A DNA stretch of 64,000 nt from Nostoc sp. UHCC 0870 (GTDB lineage Bacteria > Cyanobacteriota > Cyanobacteriia > Cyanobacteriales > Nostocaceae): positions 4,104,001 to 4,168,000 of the forward strand of contig NZ_CP091913.1 in assembly GCF_022063185.1 (NCBI RefSeq). The letters run 5' to 3'. The stretch's first letter is position 1, and every line of letters begins with the position of its first letter. Positions 8,313 through 16,643 of this stretch are shown in pieces. Both the position numbers and the translations under genes were made by a program. The notes under the pieces are model-generated. The model ran no database searches. It saw only the letters and a list, made by a program, of their open reading frames with translations, and was not told the origin of the DNA.

Positions 8313-9062
8313 TTACTCAGAGGAATCGTCAGAAACGGGGGTGTTTAAAAATTGCCGATGGGGAAATAATGTTACTAGAAGTCGTTGGATACTCCCTTGC
8401 CCATAAATCTGAGTACCGAAGGTATTAGGGGATTCAGTGGCAGTTTGACCAGATTCTATATCTTCTGGGCTTAGTTCTGTCTGGGTAGAGTCAGTCTCAT
8501 GATGATCTTCTTCTACAGCAGGAGGTTGATTTTCTGATGCTGTTGAGGATTCTGGTACAGATATAGATTGGTGCGTTACTTCTACAAAAGCTGCGGCTGA
8601 GATGGTAGTTGATGTAATCACTTTGTTCTCATTTTCTTTAGGCTTTTGGGTATTTGTAGCAGCAGCGTTATCTGTGGATGTCTCTGGCTGCGGTTCTGTG
8701 ATATTAATCGCACGACCAATATCTCCTAAAACTGAACCGGGTGGCACTACTAGTCCTGGGGCGACAGAACAGTTAAATACTGTTGTGGCTGAACCAATAC
8801 AAGCATTCGTGCCGATTTTGCCTTGACCAACCATCAAAAACCCTGCTCCCAAGTTCACACCTGGTTCTACTTCTATTGTTCCTTCATTAACTTGGAGAAT
8901 TGACCCCATGCCAATACAGACTCCTGCCCCGATGATAATCTTGCTGTTTGTAGCCGCTTGGAGTATCACCCCTGGTGCAACTACTGCACTTGGATGAATT
9001 TTCACCTCACCACTAATGTAGGCATCAAAGTTGTTGTGGAGGCGCAGTGGCGGCACAGACAT
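8313..9062 (-). CDS. ccmN: CcmN, carboxysome assembly protein
   Basis: A 249-residue protein with N-terminal hexapeptide repeats forming a left-handed beta helix (about residues 18-115; PSAVVAPGVILQ, INVG-type turns), a Ser/Thr/Glu-rich linker (about 120-210), and a C-terminal amphipathic encapsulation peptide (about 217-236, GTQIYGQGSIQRLLVTLFPH). CcmN joins the CcmM-Rubisco core through its N-terminal domain to the CcmK/CcmO shell through this peptide. It lies between ccmM and ccmO. The linker is long and low in complexity, as usual for the family. Confidence 0.95.
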   Translation of the reverse strand: MSVPPLRLHNNFDAYISGEVKIHPSAVVAPGVILQAATNSKIIIGAGVCIGMGSILQVNEGTIEVEPGVNLGAGFLMVGQGKIGTNACIGSATTVFNCSVAPGLVVPPGSVLGDIGRAINITEPQPETSTDNAAATNTQKPKENENKVITSTTISAAAFVEVTHQSISVPESSTASENQPPAVEEDHHETDSTQTELSPEDIESGQTATESPNTFGTQIYGQGSIQRLLVTLFPHRQFLNTPVSDDSSE

Positions 9063-9123
9063 GGAAATTTTAACCTCGGAAGCCGAATATCAGGGGAGTG
9101 CTGAGTAATGAGTAATGAGTAAT

Positions 9124-9341
9124 GAGTCAGGTGATTATTGTCTGTCATCATTGCTTGTCATCAACAAAGACCTGGGTTGCAACTGCAATGACTACTCACA
9201 ACTCAGCACTTTTAACTCAGCACTACTATGTAATGAGTGTGAATGTTGAGTCAGGTGATTATTGCTTGTCATCAACAAAGACCTGGGTTGCAACTGCACT
9301 GACTACTCACAACTCAGCACTTTTAACTCAGCACTACTATG
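9124..9341. repeat. Two imperfect tandem copies of a ~100-bp segment between ccmN and ccmM
   Basis: Copy 1 spans about 9124-9230 and copy 2 about 9248-9341. Both run from GAGTCAGGTGATTATTG through ACAAAGACCTGGGTTGCAAC to TTAACTCAGCACTACTATG. Copy 1 has an extra 13 bases. Copy 2 overlaps the ccmM stop codon, so the duplicated unit began at the end of ccmM. Confidence 0.85.
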
Positions 9342-10998
9342 GACGCTGAATAATTGTTTCTAACACTCGCCGCTTGGCTTTGGGGTCAATGCCAATCAAG
9401 CGCACGTATTCACCTGCATATTCAGCTAAGGTGGATTCTACAGCCGCGATCGCATCTCTTTCTGAGTTAGCGGAAATGGGGCCGGTACTATTCCAAGAAC
9501 CTGTGCGGAATCTTCTTTGATCTACGTGTTCAATACTAAGCTTATAGCCACCAGCCAAGACTTGCCGGACTTGATCTACTACCTCAGAACTCAACCGAGT
9601 GCTAGTAGCTGTTGCTGTCCCTGATGATGATGATGATGATGAACTCACCACCGATCTCTGGCTACCAGAGGGTGCTACTTGACCGTTGGGGCGTTGGATA
9701 ATGGTTTCTAAGACGCGCCGTTTAGCTTTGGGGTCAATGCCAATCAGACGTACATACTCACCTTGATGGCTTTCTATACACTCTTCTAAAGCAGAAACTA
9801 CTTCATTAGCTGAAGTTGATTCAATTGGCTTACAACTATTCCAAGAGCCTGTGCGGAAGCGTCGCTCATCTACGTGTTCTGTGCCAATTTTGTAACCACC
9901 TGCTAGGAGTTGGCTAATTTGCTGTACAGTTTCAGCCGGAAGTCTACCACTACCAGATCCGTTACTATAGCTGCTGCCATTACCGTTGTAGCTACCGTTT
10001 GTCTGACTTGCAGGTGCTTTAAAGCTAGTCGAAGCTTGAACTGCGCCATCAGGACGTTGAATGATGGTTTCTAATACCCGCCGTCTACCTGCATCAATCC
10101 CAAACAGACGCACATACTCGCCACTGTGGTCGGCTAGACAGGTTTCTAATGCTGCTACTGCTTCGCCTAATGTTCTGGCTTCAATGGGTTTGCAGCTAGT
10201 CCACGAACCTGTACGGAATCTTCTTTGGTCTACGTGTTCTGAGCCAATCTTATAACCTTGCTCTAATAAATAACGTAATTGGTCTATGGTTTCTGCACCC
10301 AGGCTATTGCTTGCCACTTCACTACTCCTTCCTATTTCTATGACATTAAGTTTATTACTTGTATAAGATTTAGCGTTCTTATCACGAATGGGTGCAATAC
10401 ACTTGTTATCCGCAGCACAAAGATAACCAGCTCGCAAGGCTTGGTTAATCCCAATCACATGATGGGCAAATTCCTGATCTTGATCTTGCACGTCTGACAA
10501 GCGATCGGCCTGCTGTTGGGTGGTGATGATCGATCCTGAAGGTACATATTTGCCAGGGGGAATTTCTACGTCTTGAATCAAAGCGTGCATCATCACAATG
10601 CAGCCTGCTCCTATCCTGGAATTGAATACCGTAGAGCGAAAACCAATAAATGAATTTTCCCCAACATAAGCAGGGCCGTGAATCAGGGCCATGTGGGTGA
10701 TAGAAGCATTTTTGCCAACCCAAACCGAGTATTCATTGCTATCATCGCCTATGACTCGGCCTTGCTCCAAACCGTGAATGACGACACCATCTTGAATATT
10801 AGTATTTTCACCAATATAAAAAGGTGTGCCTTCATCGGCTCTAATTGAAGTTCCTGGAGCAACGATTACATTTGCACCTATGTGGACATCCCCAATAATG
10901 TTGGAAAAAGAGTGTACAAATGCGGTTTCATGGATTTCTGCTTCCGCTAAACTCCTTGACCACGGGGTTGGGGGAGCCGCCGTGCTGCGGACTGCCAT
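9337..10998 (-). CDS. ccmM: CcmM, gamma-carbonic-anhydrase-like carboxysome organiser with three SSUL repeats
   Basis: A 553-residue CcmM. Residues 1-200 form a gamma-carbonic anhydrase domain with zinc-ligand histidines at 75, 102 and 107 (VVIHG, ITHMALIHG) and Cys194/Cys200, positions matching the redox disulfide of the active enzyme. Three Rubisco-small-subunit-like repeats follow (about 238-316, 355-436, 471-553), each with HVDxRRFRTGSW and ending RRVLETIIQRP. Repeats 1 and 2 have the Cys pair (SCKPIE, ETC or EEC); repeat 3 does not. Ser/Gly/Asn-rich linkers join them. The protein links Rubisco into the pre-carboxysome and recruits CcmN. AGGAGG lies upstream of the ATG at 10998. An internal GTG start for the short form is at 10317. 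Confidence 0.97.
   Translation of the reverse strand: MAVRSTAAPPTPWSRSLAEAEIHETAFVHSFSNIIGDVHIGANVIVAPGTSIRADEGTPFYIGENTNIQDGVVIHGLEQGRVIGDDSNEYSVWVGKNASITHMALIHGPAYVGENSFIGFRSTVFNSRIGAGCIVMMHALIQDVEIPPGKYVPSGSIITTQQQADRLSDVQDQDQEFAHHVIGINQALRAGYLCAADNKCIAPIRDKNAKSYTSNKLNVIEIGRSSEVASNSLGAETIDQLRYLLEQGYKIGSEHVDQRRFRTGSWTSCKPIEARTLGEAVAALETCLADHSGEYVRLFGIDAGRRRVLETIIQRPDGAVQASTSFKAPASQTNGSYNGNGSSYSNGSGSGRLPAETVQQISQLLAGGYKIGTEHVDERRFRTGSWNSCKPIESTSANEVVSALEECIESHQGEYVRLIGIDPKAKRRVLETIIQRPNGQVAPSGSQRSVVSSSSSSSSGTATATSTRLSSEVVDQVRQVLAGGYKLSIEHVDQRRFRTGSWNSTGPISANSERDAIAAVESTLAEYAGEYVRLIGIDPKAKRRVLETIIQRP
10315..10333 (-). promoter_or_regulatory. ccmM: Internal ribosome-binding site and GTG start for the short CcmM form
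   Basis: Within ccmM an AGGAAGGAG sequence precedes an in-frame GTG (codon 228, at 10317-10315) by about seven bases. Starting there would give a 326-residue protein of about 35 kDa with just the three SSUL repeats. Short CcmM (M35) made from an internal start is known in Synechococcus elongatus; the site here is visible in the sequence. Confidence 0.8.
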
Positions 10999-11114
10999 TG
11001 CGAGATTCCTCCTAAATTAAGTGTCAATAGTCTGTATTCCATAGTTCATAGTCCATAGTCCATTGCTCATAATTTTGAGTCTGTTGACTATGACTATTGA
11101 CTTTTGACTTTTGA

Positions 11115-11417
11115 CTACCTGTATTGGTCTTTTTTGCTATAAATGAGACGATCTTCTACGTAAATAGTATCAATTATCGCCACCACTGCTGCATCCAAAG
11201 GACGCTGCTCACTCCCAGGTACTTGACGCGCCGCACTACCACGACTGATCAGTACCCATTCGTCTACCCCTGCACCTACGTTATCTGCTGCTACCTCGTA
11301 TTTTTGCAGGAGGTTTCCTTCTTCATCTACTAATTGCAACAACAGTAGCTTCACACCTCTGAGACTAGGTTCTTTTTGTGTGCTAACTACTGTGCCACGA
11401 ACTTTAGCGATTTGCAT
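11115..11417 (-). CDS. ccmL: CcmL, pentameric carboxysome vertex protein
   Basis: A 100-residue CcmL/EutN-family protein, full length for the family. The N terminus MQIAKVRGTVVSTQKEPSL and the later VAADNVGAGVDEWVLISRGS and DAAVVAIIDTIYV are characteristic. CcmL pentamers cap the vertices of the carboxysome shell. It follows ccmK1 by seven bases and precedes ccmM by about 116 bases, in operon order K2-K1-L-M-N. Confidence 0.96.
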   Translation of the reverse strand: MQIAKVRGTVVSTQKEPSLRGVKLLLLQLVDEEGNLLQKYEVAADNVGAGVDEWVLISRGSAARQVPGSEQRPLDAAVVAIIDTIYVEDRLIYSKKDQYR

Positions 11418-11424
11418 TACTCAA

Positions 11425-11769
11425 CTATGGTCTTCTGCCGAAGGGACGAATTGCGTTCACATTTTCCCGGAATTGCTCTACATCTTCGGTATAACGAATT
11501 GGGAGAACATATTCTAAGTTCTCGTGAGGACGCGCAATGATGTGTGTAGACAAAACTTGTCCACCATTGACGCGCTTCACTGATTCAACCCCTGCGCCTA
11601 CAGAAGCTTGTACTTCCGATACATCGCCTCTCACAATTACGGTAACTCGACCACTACCAATTTTTTCGTAGCCTACCAAGGTGACACGAGCAGCTTTTAC
11701 CATCGCATCTGCTGCTTCTACCACTGCGGGAAAGCCTAGCGTTTCTACCATTCCTACTGCAATTGACAT
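11425..11769 (-). CDS. ccmK1: CcmK1, hexameric carboxysome shell protein
   Basis: A 114-residue single-BMC-domain protein: AVGMVETLGFPAVVEAADAM at the start, VGYEKIGSGRVTVIVRGDV and HIIARPHENLEYVLPI. It differs from the upstream paralogue mainly by an 11-residue basic C-terminal extension (ENVNAIRPFGRRP), as CcmK1 does relative to CcmK2 in Synechocystis. The name is by position (second, just before ccmL) and tail length. Hexamers tile the shell facets and their pores pass bicarbonate. Confidence 0.9.
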   Translation of the reverse strand: MSIAVGMVETLGFPAVVEAADAMVKAARVTLVGYEKIGSGRVTVIVRGDVSEVQASVGAGVESVKRVNGGQVLSTHIIARPHENLEYVLPIRYTEDVEQFRENVNAIRPFGRRP

Positions 11770-11859
11770 TCTTTTTGATTCCTGAATAAACTTTCTAGCT
11801 TTGAATTTCCATTGACGCTCAAGAAGGCAACCCCGTTAATGAGTTTTTCTACTCAGCTT

Positions 11860-12168
11860 TTAGGTACGGAACTGTTCCACAGCTTCCGTGTAACGAATCG
11901 GTAAGACGTATTCTAGGTTCTCATGGGGGCGGGCAATGATGTGTGTAGATACAACTTCACCACCATTGACTCTTCTGGCTGCTTCAATTCCAGCTGCTAC
12001 TGAGGCTTGTACCTCAGATACATCTCCCCGCACAATTACAGTAACTCTAGCACTACCGATTTTTTCATATCCTACCAAAGTTACGCGTGCAGCTTTCACC
12101 ATCGCGTCAGCTGCTTCTACTACTGCGGGAAATCCCTTGGTCTCAATCATTCCAACTGCAATTGGCAT
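11860..12168 (-). CDS. ccmK2: CcmK2, hexameric carboxysome shell protein
   Basis: A 102-residue BMC-domain protein, first gene of the minus-strand carboxysome operon. It begins MPIAVGMIETKGFPAVVEAA and carries VGYEKIGSARVTVIVRGDV and IIARPHENLEYVLPI. Nearly identical to ccmK1 over the domain, so the pair arose by duplication. Its length and leading position fit CcmK2, the major shell protein. The 670-base gap upstream is shared with the divergent ndhF4 gene. Confidence 0.93.
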   Translation of the reverse strand: MPIAVGMIETKGFPAVVEAADAMVKAARVTLVGYEKIGSARVTVIVRGDVSEVQASVAAGIEAARRVNGGEVVSTHIIARPHENLEYVLPIRYTEAVEQFRT

Positions 12169-12838
12169 CCCATATCTCCTAAAAAATTAATCCAATCAGT
12201 ACTGCGGTTTGAAAATTTTGCCGGGGAAGCTCATCTTGAGCTACAAAAACACTTCCAAACTAAGCATAGAAAAGGTTGGCATCTCTGGCAATATAAATTA
12301 GTATAATAGTTTATAATAAAAAAGTTTTAAAAAACTTAACAAAAATTTGTACCTGTGTTCTTTTCAATCAAATTTTACGGATTACTATAGCAACCACTTG
12401 TGCTTTATAATTTTTTTATTACATTTACAAAAAGATATTCATAATCGAGGCTAATCCTGTCTGGCAAAGGAAGATGAGAGTCTGTAATTTTTGCTGTCTC
12501 TGGTTTTCCTACAGTTTGTAGTAGGGATCAAGGGTAAATGAAAAACATATAAGAATATATAAGTTTTCTAAATATGCTCTATAAATTTATGTTCTCAAGG
12601 TAGAAACGAAGAGTTTAAATCACAGAAAATATGCAGAATGCAAAGGCTTTACCACAAATCAACTTGACTTTAATAGCAGTTTTCGTAGGGGATAGTTAAG
12701 TAAAATATACTCATCAAAGATTTTAATAAAAAAATTAAAAAAAGTATAGTTTTTGAAACAACTTAATTTGTTTTAGTAAATCATGGGTTTAAGGGGTTTA
12801 AGGAAATTTAAGGCTGAGTCTTCAAGGAAAATCAATAA
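12169..12838. promoter_or_regulatory. Divergent promoter region between ccmK2 and ndhF4
   Basis: A 670-base AT-rich gap between the two head-to-head carbon operons, without a credible gene. It must hold the promoters of both the ccm cluster and ndhF4-ndhD4-cupB, and is the natural place for binding by the LysR regulator of the same locus. I could not pick out a specific operator; A/T runs near 12310-12350 and 12720-12750 are the only clear compositional marks. Confidence 0.5.
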
Positions 12839-14695
12839 ATGAATGAGTTTCTATTTACAACAAGTTGGTGTATGCCTTTTTATAGTTTGTTAGGCGCACT
12901 CATCACATTGCCGTGGAGTATAGGTATTATCCGACGAACAGGGCCAAGACCTGCCGCGTATTTCAACTTGTTGACTACCCTTTTGGCTTTTGCTCATAGC
13001 CTTTTAGTGTTTAAAGATATTTGGAACAGAGAACAAGAAACCTGGGTAATTACTTGGTTTCAAGCGGCGGATTTAAATTTATCCTTTGCTTTGGAAATTT
13101 CACCAGTTAGTATTGGGGCAACAGTATTAATCACAGGGCTGAGTCTCCTAGCGCAAATCTATGCTCTAGGTTACATGGAAAAGGACTGGGCTTTAGCAAG
13201 ATTTTTTGGACTGATAGGATTTTTTGAAGCTGCACTGAGTGGTTTAGCTTTTAGTGACTCTTTATTTCTCAGCTACGCACTATTGGAAGTTTTGACACTT
13301 TCTACATACTTGCTGGTGGGATTTTGGTACGCACAGCCCCTAGTAGTGACAGCAGCACGAGATGCGTTTTGGACAAAACGTGTAGGAGATTTATTACTAC
13401 TAATGGCGGTAGTAACACTTTCCACCTTAGCGGGTAGTTTGAATTTTTCTGACTTATATGAGTGGGCGCAAACAGCGACTTTAGACCCAGTAACCTCAGC
13501 ATTGTTGGGCTTGGCTTTGATTGCTGGGCCAGCAGGTAAATGCGCTCAGTTTCCCTTGCATATGTGGTTAGATGAAGCAATGGAAGGCCCTAACCCAGCT
13601 TCAGTCATGCGGAACTCTTTGGTGGTAGCGGGTGGTGCTTATATATTGTATAAACTACAACCTATATTAGCTCTCTCACCTGTTGCATTGAACGCTTTAC
13701 TGATTATAGGTAGCGTGACAGCAGTGGGAGCTAGTTTAGTGGCTCTAGCCCAAACGGATATTAAGCGAGCTTTATCCCATTCTACTAGTGCTTATATGGG
13801 ATTGGTATTCTTGGCAGTGGGCTTAGAACAGGGGGGTGTAGCCCTGATGTTGTTGTTAACCCATGCGATCGCAAAAGCATTATTATTTATGAGTTCTGGC
13901 TCAGTCATTTTTACTACCCACAGTCAAGATTTGACAGAAATGGGTGGTTTATGGTCTAAAATGCCGGCAACTACTACAGCCTTTATCGTTGGTTCAGCCG
14001 GGATGGTGACAATATTACCACTGGGTAGCTTTTGGGCAATGCTAGCCTGGGCTGATGGCTTAGTGAGAGTTTCCCCTTGGGTGATTGCCATTTTAATCTT
14101 AGTCAACGGGTTAACCGCCTTAAACTTGACACGGGTGTTCAGATTAGTATTTTGGGGTCAACCGCAACAAAAAACCCGCCGCGCCCCGGAAGTCGGCTGG
14201 ACGATGGCTTTCCCAATGGTATCACTGACAATTCTGACGTTAATCTTACCTCTAATGCTACAGCAATGGTACTTATTGCCAGCTTGGGAAAGCATTGATT
14301 GGTATGTGGTTTTAGTATTGGTTTCTTCTACAGTCGCTGGGGTAGTCATCGGGTCAACCATTTATCTGCACAAAGCTTGGTCTAGGTCAAGAATCATGGG
14401 TTGGCGAATGATGCAAGACTTATTGGGTTATGACTTTTACATTGACCGAATTTATCGCCTCACCATAGTGAGTGCAGTATCCATACTATCGAAAATTTCC
14501 GCGTGGAGCGATCGCTATTTAGTTGATGGCTTAGTAAACTTAGTCGGTTTCGCCACGATTTTCAGTGGTCAAGGCTTAAAGTACAGCATTTCTGGTCAAT
14601 CCCAAGGATATATGTTGACCATCCTAGCGGTAGTCAGCGTCCTAGGCTTTTTCATTAGCTGGTCATTAGGCTTACTAGATAAGTTGCCTTTTTGA
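12839..14695 (+). CDS. ndhF4: NdhF4, NDH-1 subunit 5 of the constitutive CO2-uptake complex
   Basis: A 618-residue, highly hydrophobic NdhF-family subunit with about 16 membrane helices. Family marks include WLDEAMEGPNPASVMRNSL, the broken-helix segment SHSTSAYMGLVFLAVG and HAIAKALLFMSSG. It is followed by an ndhD and a CO2-hydration gene, the arrangement of NDH-1MS or MS' complexes that drive CO2 to bicarbonate conversion with electrons from ferredoxin. I assign the F4/D4/CupB set because no cupS gene follows, unlike the low-CO2-induced F3/D3/CupA cluster; the linkage to ccmK agrees with Nostoc-type gene order as I recall it. Confidence 0.82.
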   Translation: MNEFLFTTSWCMPFYSLLGALITLPWSIGIIRRTGPRPAAYFNLLTTLLAFAHSLLVFKDIWNREQETWVITWFQAADLNLSFALEISPVSIGATVLITGLSLLAQIYALGYMEKDWALARFFGLIGFFEAALSGLAFSDSLFLSYALLEVLTLSTYLLVGFWYAQPLVVTAARDAFWTKRVGDLLLLMAVVTLSTLAGSLNFSDLYEWAQTATLDPVTSALLGLALIAGPAGKCAQFPLHMWLDEAMEGPNPASVMRNSLVVAGGAYILYKLQPILALSPVALNALLIIGSVTAVGASLVALAQTDIKRALSHSTSAYMGLVFLAVGLEQGGVALMLLLTHAIAKALLFMSSGSVIFTTHSQDLTEMGGLWSKMPATTTAFIVGSAGMVTILPLGSFWAMLAWADGLVRVSPWVIAILILVNGLTALNLTRVFRLVFWGQPQQKTRRAPEVGWTMAFPMVSLTILTLILPLMLQQWYLLPAWESIDWYVVLVLVSSTVAGVVIGSTIYLHKAWSRSRIMGWRMMQDLLGYDFYIDRIYRLTIVSAVSILSKISAWSDRYLVDGLVNLVGFATIFSGQGLKYSISGQSQGYMLTILAVVSVLGFFISWSLGLLDKLPF

Positions 14696-14702
14696 GAGTT
14701 CT

Positions 14703-14911
14703 TAATGAGTGCTGAGTAATGAGTGCTGAGTAATGAGTAATGAGTAATGAGTAATGAGTGCTGAGTATTGAGTATTGAGTGGAAAACTGGAAGAGAGGAA
14801 AGTTAAAAGTATTTATTTATAACCTGTCCCCAGTCCCCAGTCCCCAGTCCCCAGTCCTCAGAGGTTCTTTAATTTTGAATTTTGAATTTTGAATTTTGAA
14901 TTTTGAATTGA
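14703..14911. repeat. Three tandem repeat families between ndhF4 and ndhD4
   Basis: TAATGAG/TGCTGAG units at about 14703-14780, CCCCAGT units at about 14828-14857 and GAATTTT units at about 14876-14911. These fill the space between two cotranscribed genes and reach within 30 bases of the likely ndhD4 start. Confidence 0.9.
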
Positions 14912-14940
14912 ATAGTCACCTGTCACCTGTCCCCTTCTTT

Positions 14941-16443
14941 ATGCTAAGTGTCTTAATTTTTGCCCCATTATTGGGTGCGCTGTTAGTTGGTTTATTCCCT
15001 GCTGGCGTGAATGGGAAAATTTCCCGGAGTATCGCGTTGATTGTTGCAGGATTAATTTTCTTGTGGACTGTCATATTGGCTAGCCAGTTCAATCCAGGGG
15101 AAGTTAATCAACAGTTTAGTGAGTTTTTACCCTGGATAGATGCGTTGGGATTGAATTATAATCTAGGAGTAGATGGGCTATCCTTGCCTTTGCTGTTGTT
15201 GAATGGATTATTGACTGGCATAGCTATCTACAGCACCGATGAATCTCTACAACGTCCTCGGTTTTATTACTCCTTGATTTTGGTGTTGAGTGCTGGAGTA
15301 GCCGGAGCATTTATTGCTCAAGATTTACTGCTATTTTTCTTGTTTTACGAGTTGGAATTGATTCCCCTATATCTGCTAATTGCTATTTGGGGTGGTGCGA
15401 AAAGAGGTTACGCCGCTACAAAATTTCTCATCTATACTGCGCTTTCGGGAATATTGATTTTAGCTAGTTTCTTGGGTATGGTATGGCTGAGTGGTGCTGA
15501 TACCTTTGCTTTATCAGCATTCGATGCTCAATCTCTACCGTTAGCAACCCAATTGCTACTCCTAGGGGGAATTTTAATTGGTTTTGGCATCAAAATGCCC
15601 CTAGTTCCCTTTCACACTTGGCTACCAGATGCTCACGTAGAAGCTTCTACGCCGATTTCTGTGTTACTGGCTGGTGTATTGTTGAAATTGGGGACTTATG
15701 GCTTGTTGCGGTTTGGTATGGACTTGTTACCAGATGCTTGGGCATATTTAGCCCCTTGGTTAGCAGTTTGGGCAGTGGTGAGTGTGTTGTATGGCTCATC
15801 CTGTGCGATCGCTCAAACTGACATGAAGAAAATGGTAGCCTATAGTTCTATTGGTCACATGGGCTATATCTTACTCGCCGCCGCAGCCGCCACACCATTA
15901 AGCACTTTGGGTGCTGTCATGCAGATGATTAGCCACGGGTTAATTTCTGCCATGCTGTTTTTATTAGTGGGGGTTGTGTATAAAAAGGCTGGTAGCCGTG
16001 ATTTAAATGTGATTCGTGGACTACTGAATCCAGAACGGGGTATGCCTTTAATTGGTAGCTTGATGATTATAGGTGTAATGGCTAGTGCTGGTACTCCGGG
16101 AATGGTAGGATTTATTTCAGAATTTATTGTATTTCGCGGCTCTTTTGCTGTATTCCCGGTACAAACTCTGGTATCAATGCTGGGTACAGGTTTAACGGCG
16201 GTTTACTTTTTAATTCTCGTCAACCGTGCCTTTTTCGGACGCTTGTCTGAGCAAGTGATCAACCTACCTAGAGTTTACTGGAGCGATCGCATTCCTGCCT
16301 TTATCTTAGCTGCCCTGATTGTCGTTTTTGGTATCCAACCTGGTTGGTTAGTACATTGGTCTGAACCCACTATCACCGCTATGGTAAACGTAGAACATAC
16401 AGTTGCCACTGTTTCTTTAGAGACAACAAAAAGCCAAAACTAA
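14941..16443 (+). CDS. ndhD4: NdhD4, NDH-1 subunit 4 of the constitutive CO2-uptake complex
   Basis: A 500-residue NdhD-family proton-pumping subunit. The frame extends upstream to a TTG at 14896, but those codons are made of GAATTTT repeat; the protein proper begins at the ATG 14941 (MLSVLIFAPLLGALLVG), the usual NdhD N terminus. Typical marks are PLVPFHTWLPDAHVEASTPI, AYSSIGHMGYILLA and ISHGLISAMLFLLVG. The membrane protein pairs with NdhF4 and CupB in the NDH-1 CO2-hydrating module. No good ribosome-binding site is visible before the ATG (CACCTGTCCCCTTCTTT), which may mean weak or coupled translation. Confidence 0.85.
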   Translation: MLSVLIFAPLLGALLVGLFPAGVNGKISRSIALIVAGLIFLWTVILASQFNPGEVNQQFSEFLPWIDALGLNYNLGVDGLSLPLLLLNGLLTGIAIYSTDESLQRPRFYYSLILVLSAGVAGAFIAQDLLLFFLFYELELIPLYLLIAIWGGAKRGYAATKFLIYTALSGILILASFLGMVWLSGADTFALSAFDAQSLPLATQLLLLGGILIGFGIKMPLVPFHTWLPDAHVEASTPISVLLAGVLLKLGTYGLLRFGMDLLPDAWAYLAPWLAVWAVVSVLYGSSCAIAQTDMKKMVAYSSIGHMGYILLAAAAATPLSTLGAVMQMISHGLISAMLFLLVGVVYKKAGSRDLNVIRGLLNPERGMPLIGSLMIIGVMASAGTPGMVGFISEFIVFRGSFAVFPVQTLVSMLGTGLTAVYFLILVNRAFFGRLSEQVINLPRVYWSDRIPAFILAALIVVFGIQPGWLVHWSEPTITAMVNVEHTVATVSLETTKSQN

Positions 16444-16455
16444 ATGTTTGGAATA

Positions 16456-16492
16456 AGGGTGTGGGGGTGTGGGGGTGTAGGGGTGTAGGGGA
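16456..16492. repeat. GTGTGGGG/GTGTAGGGG tandem repeat
   Basis: Four to five G-rich units of 8-9 bases directly after ndhD4, an STRR-type repeat in the 200-base gap before cupB. Confidence 0.75.
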
Positions 16493-16643
16493 AAGAAAAA
16501 ATATCAATTATTCTTCCCTTATACCCTTACACCTTCTGAACAGGAAAAGTCTTGTTATTAGTAAATAAATTACCAAGTATCAACTATCTAGTAATTAACA
16601 AACATAATTTTAAAAAAATATCTTTATTTCTTGGAGAATTAAA

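Noticed and set aside
9122..9349. 75-codon frame between ccmN and ccmM
   Set aside because: It is the tandem duplication read through; its two halves repeat the same residues and there is no gene logic.
14896..14940. Upstream extension of ndhD4 from a TTG
   Set aside because: The extra residues come from GAATTTT and CACCTGT repeats; the ATG at 14941 matches the family start.
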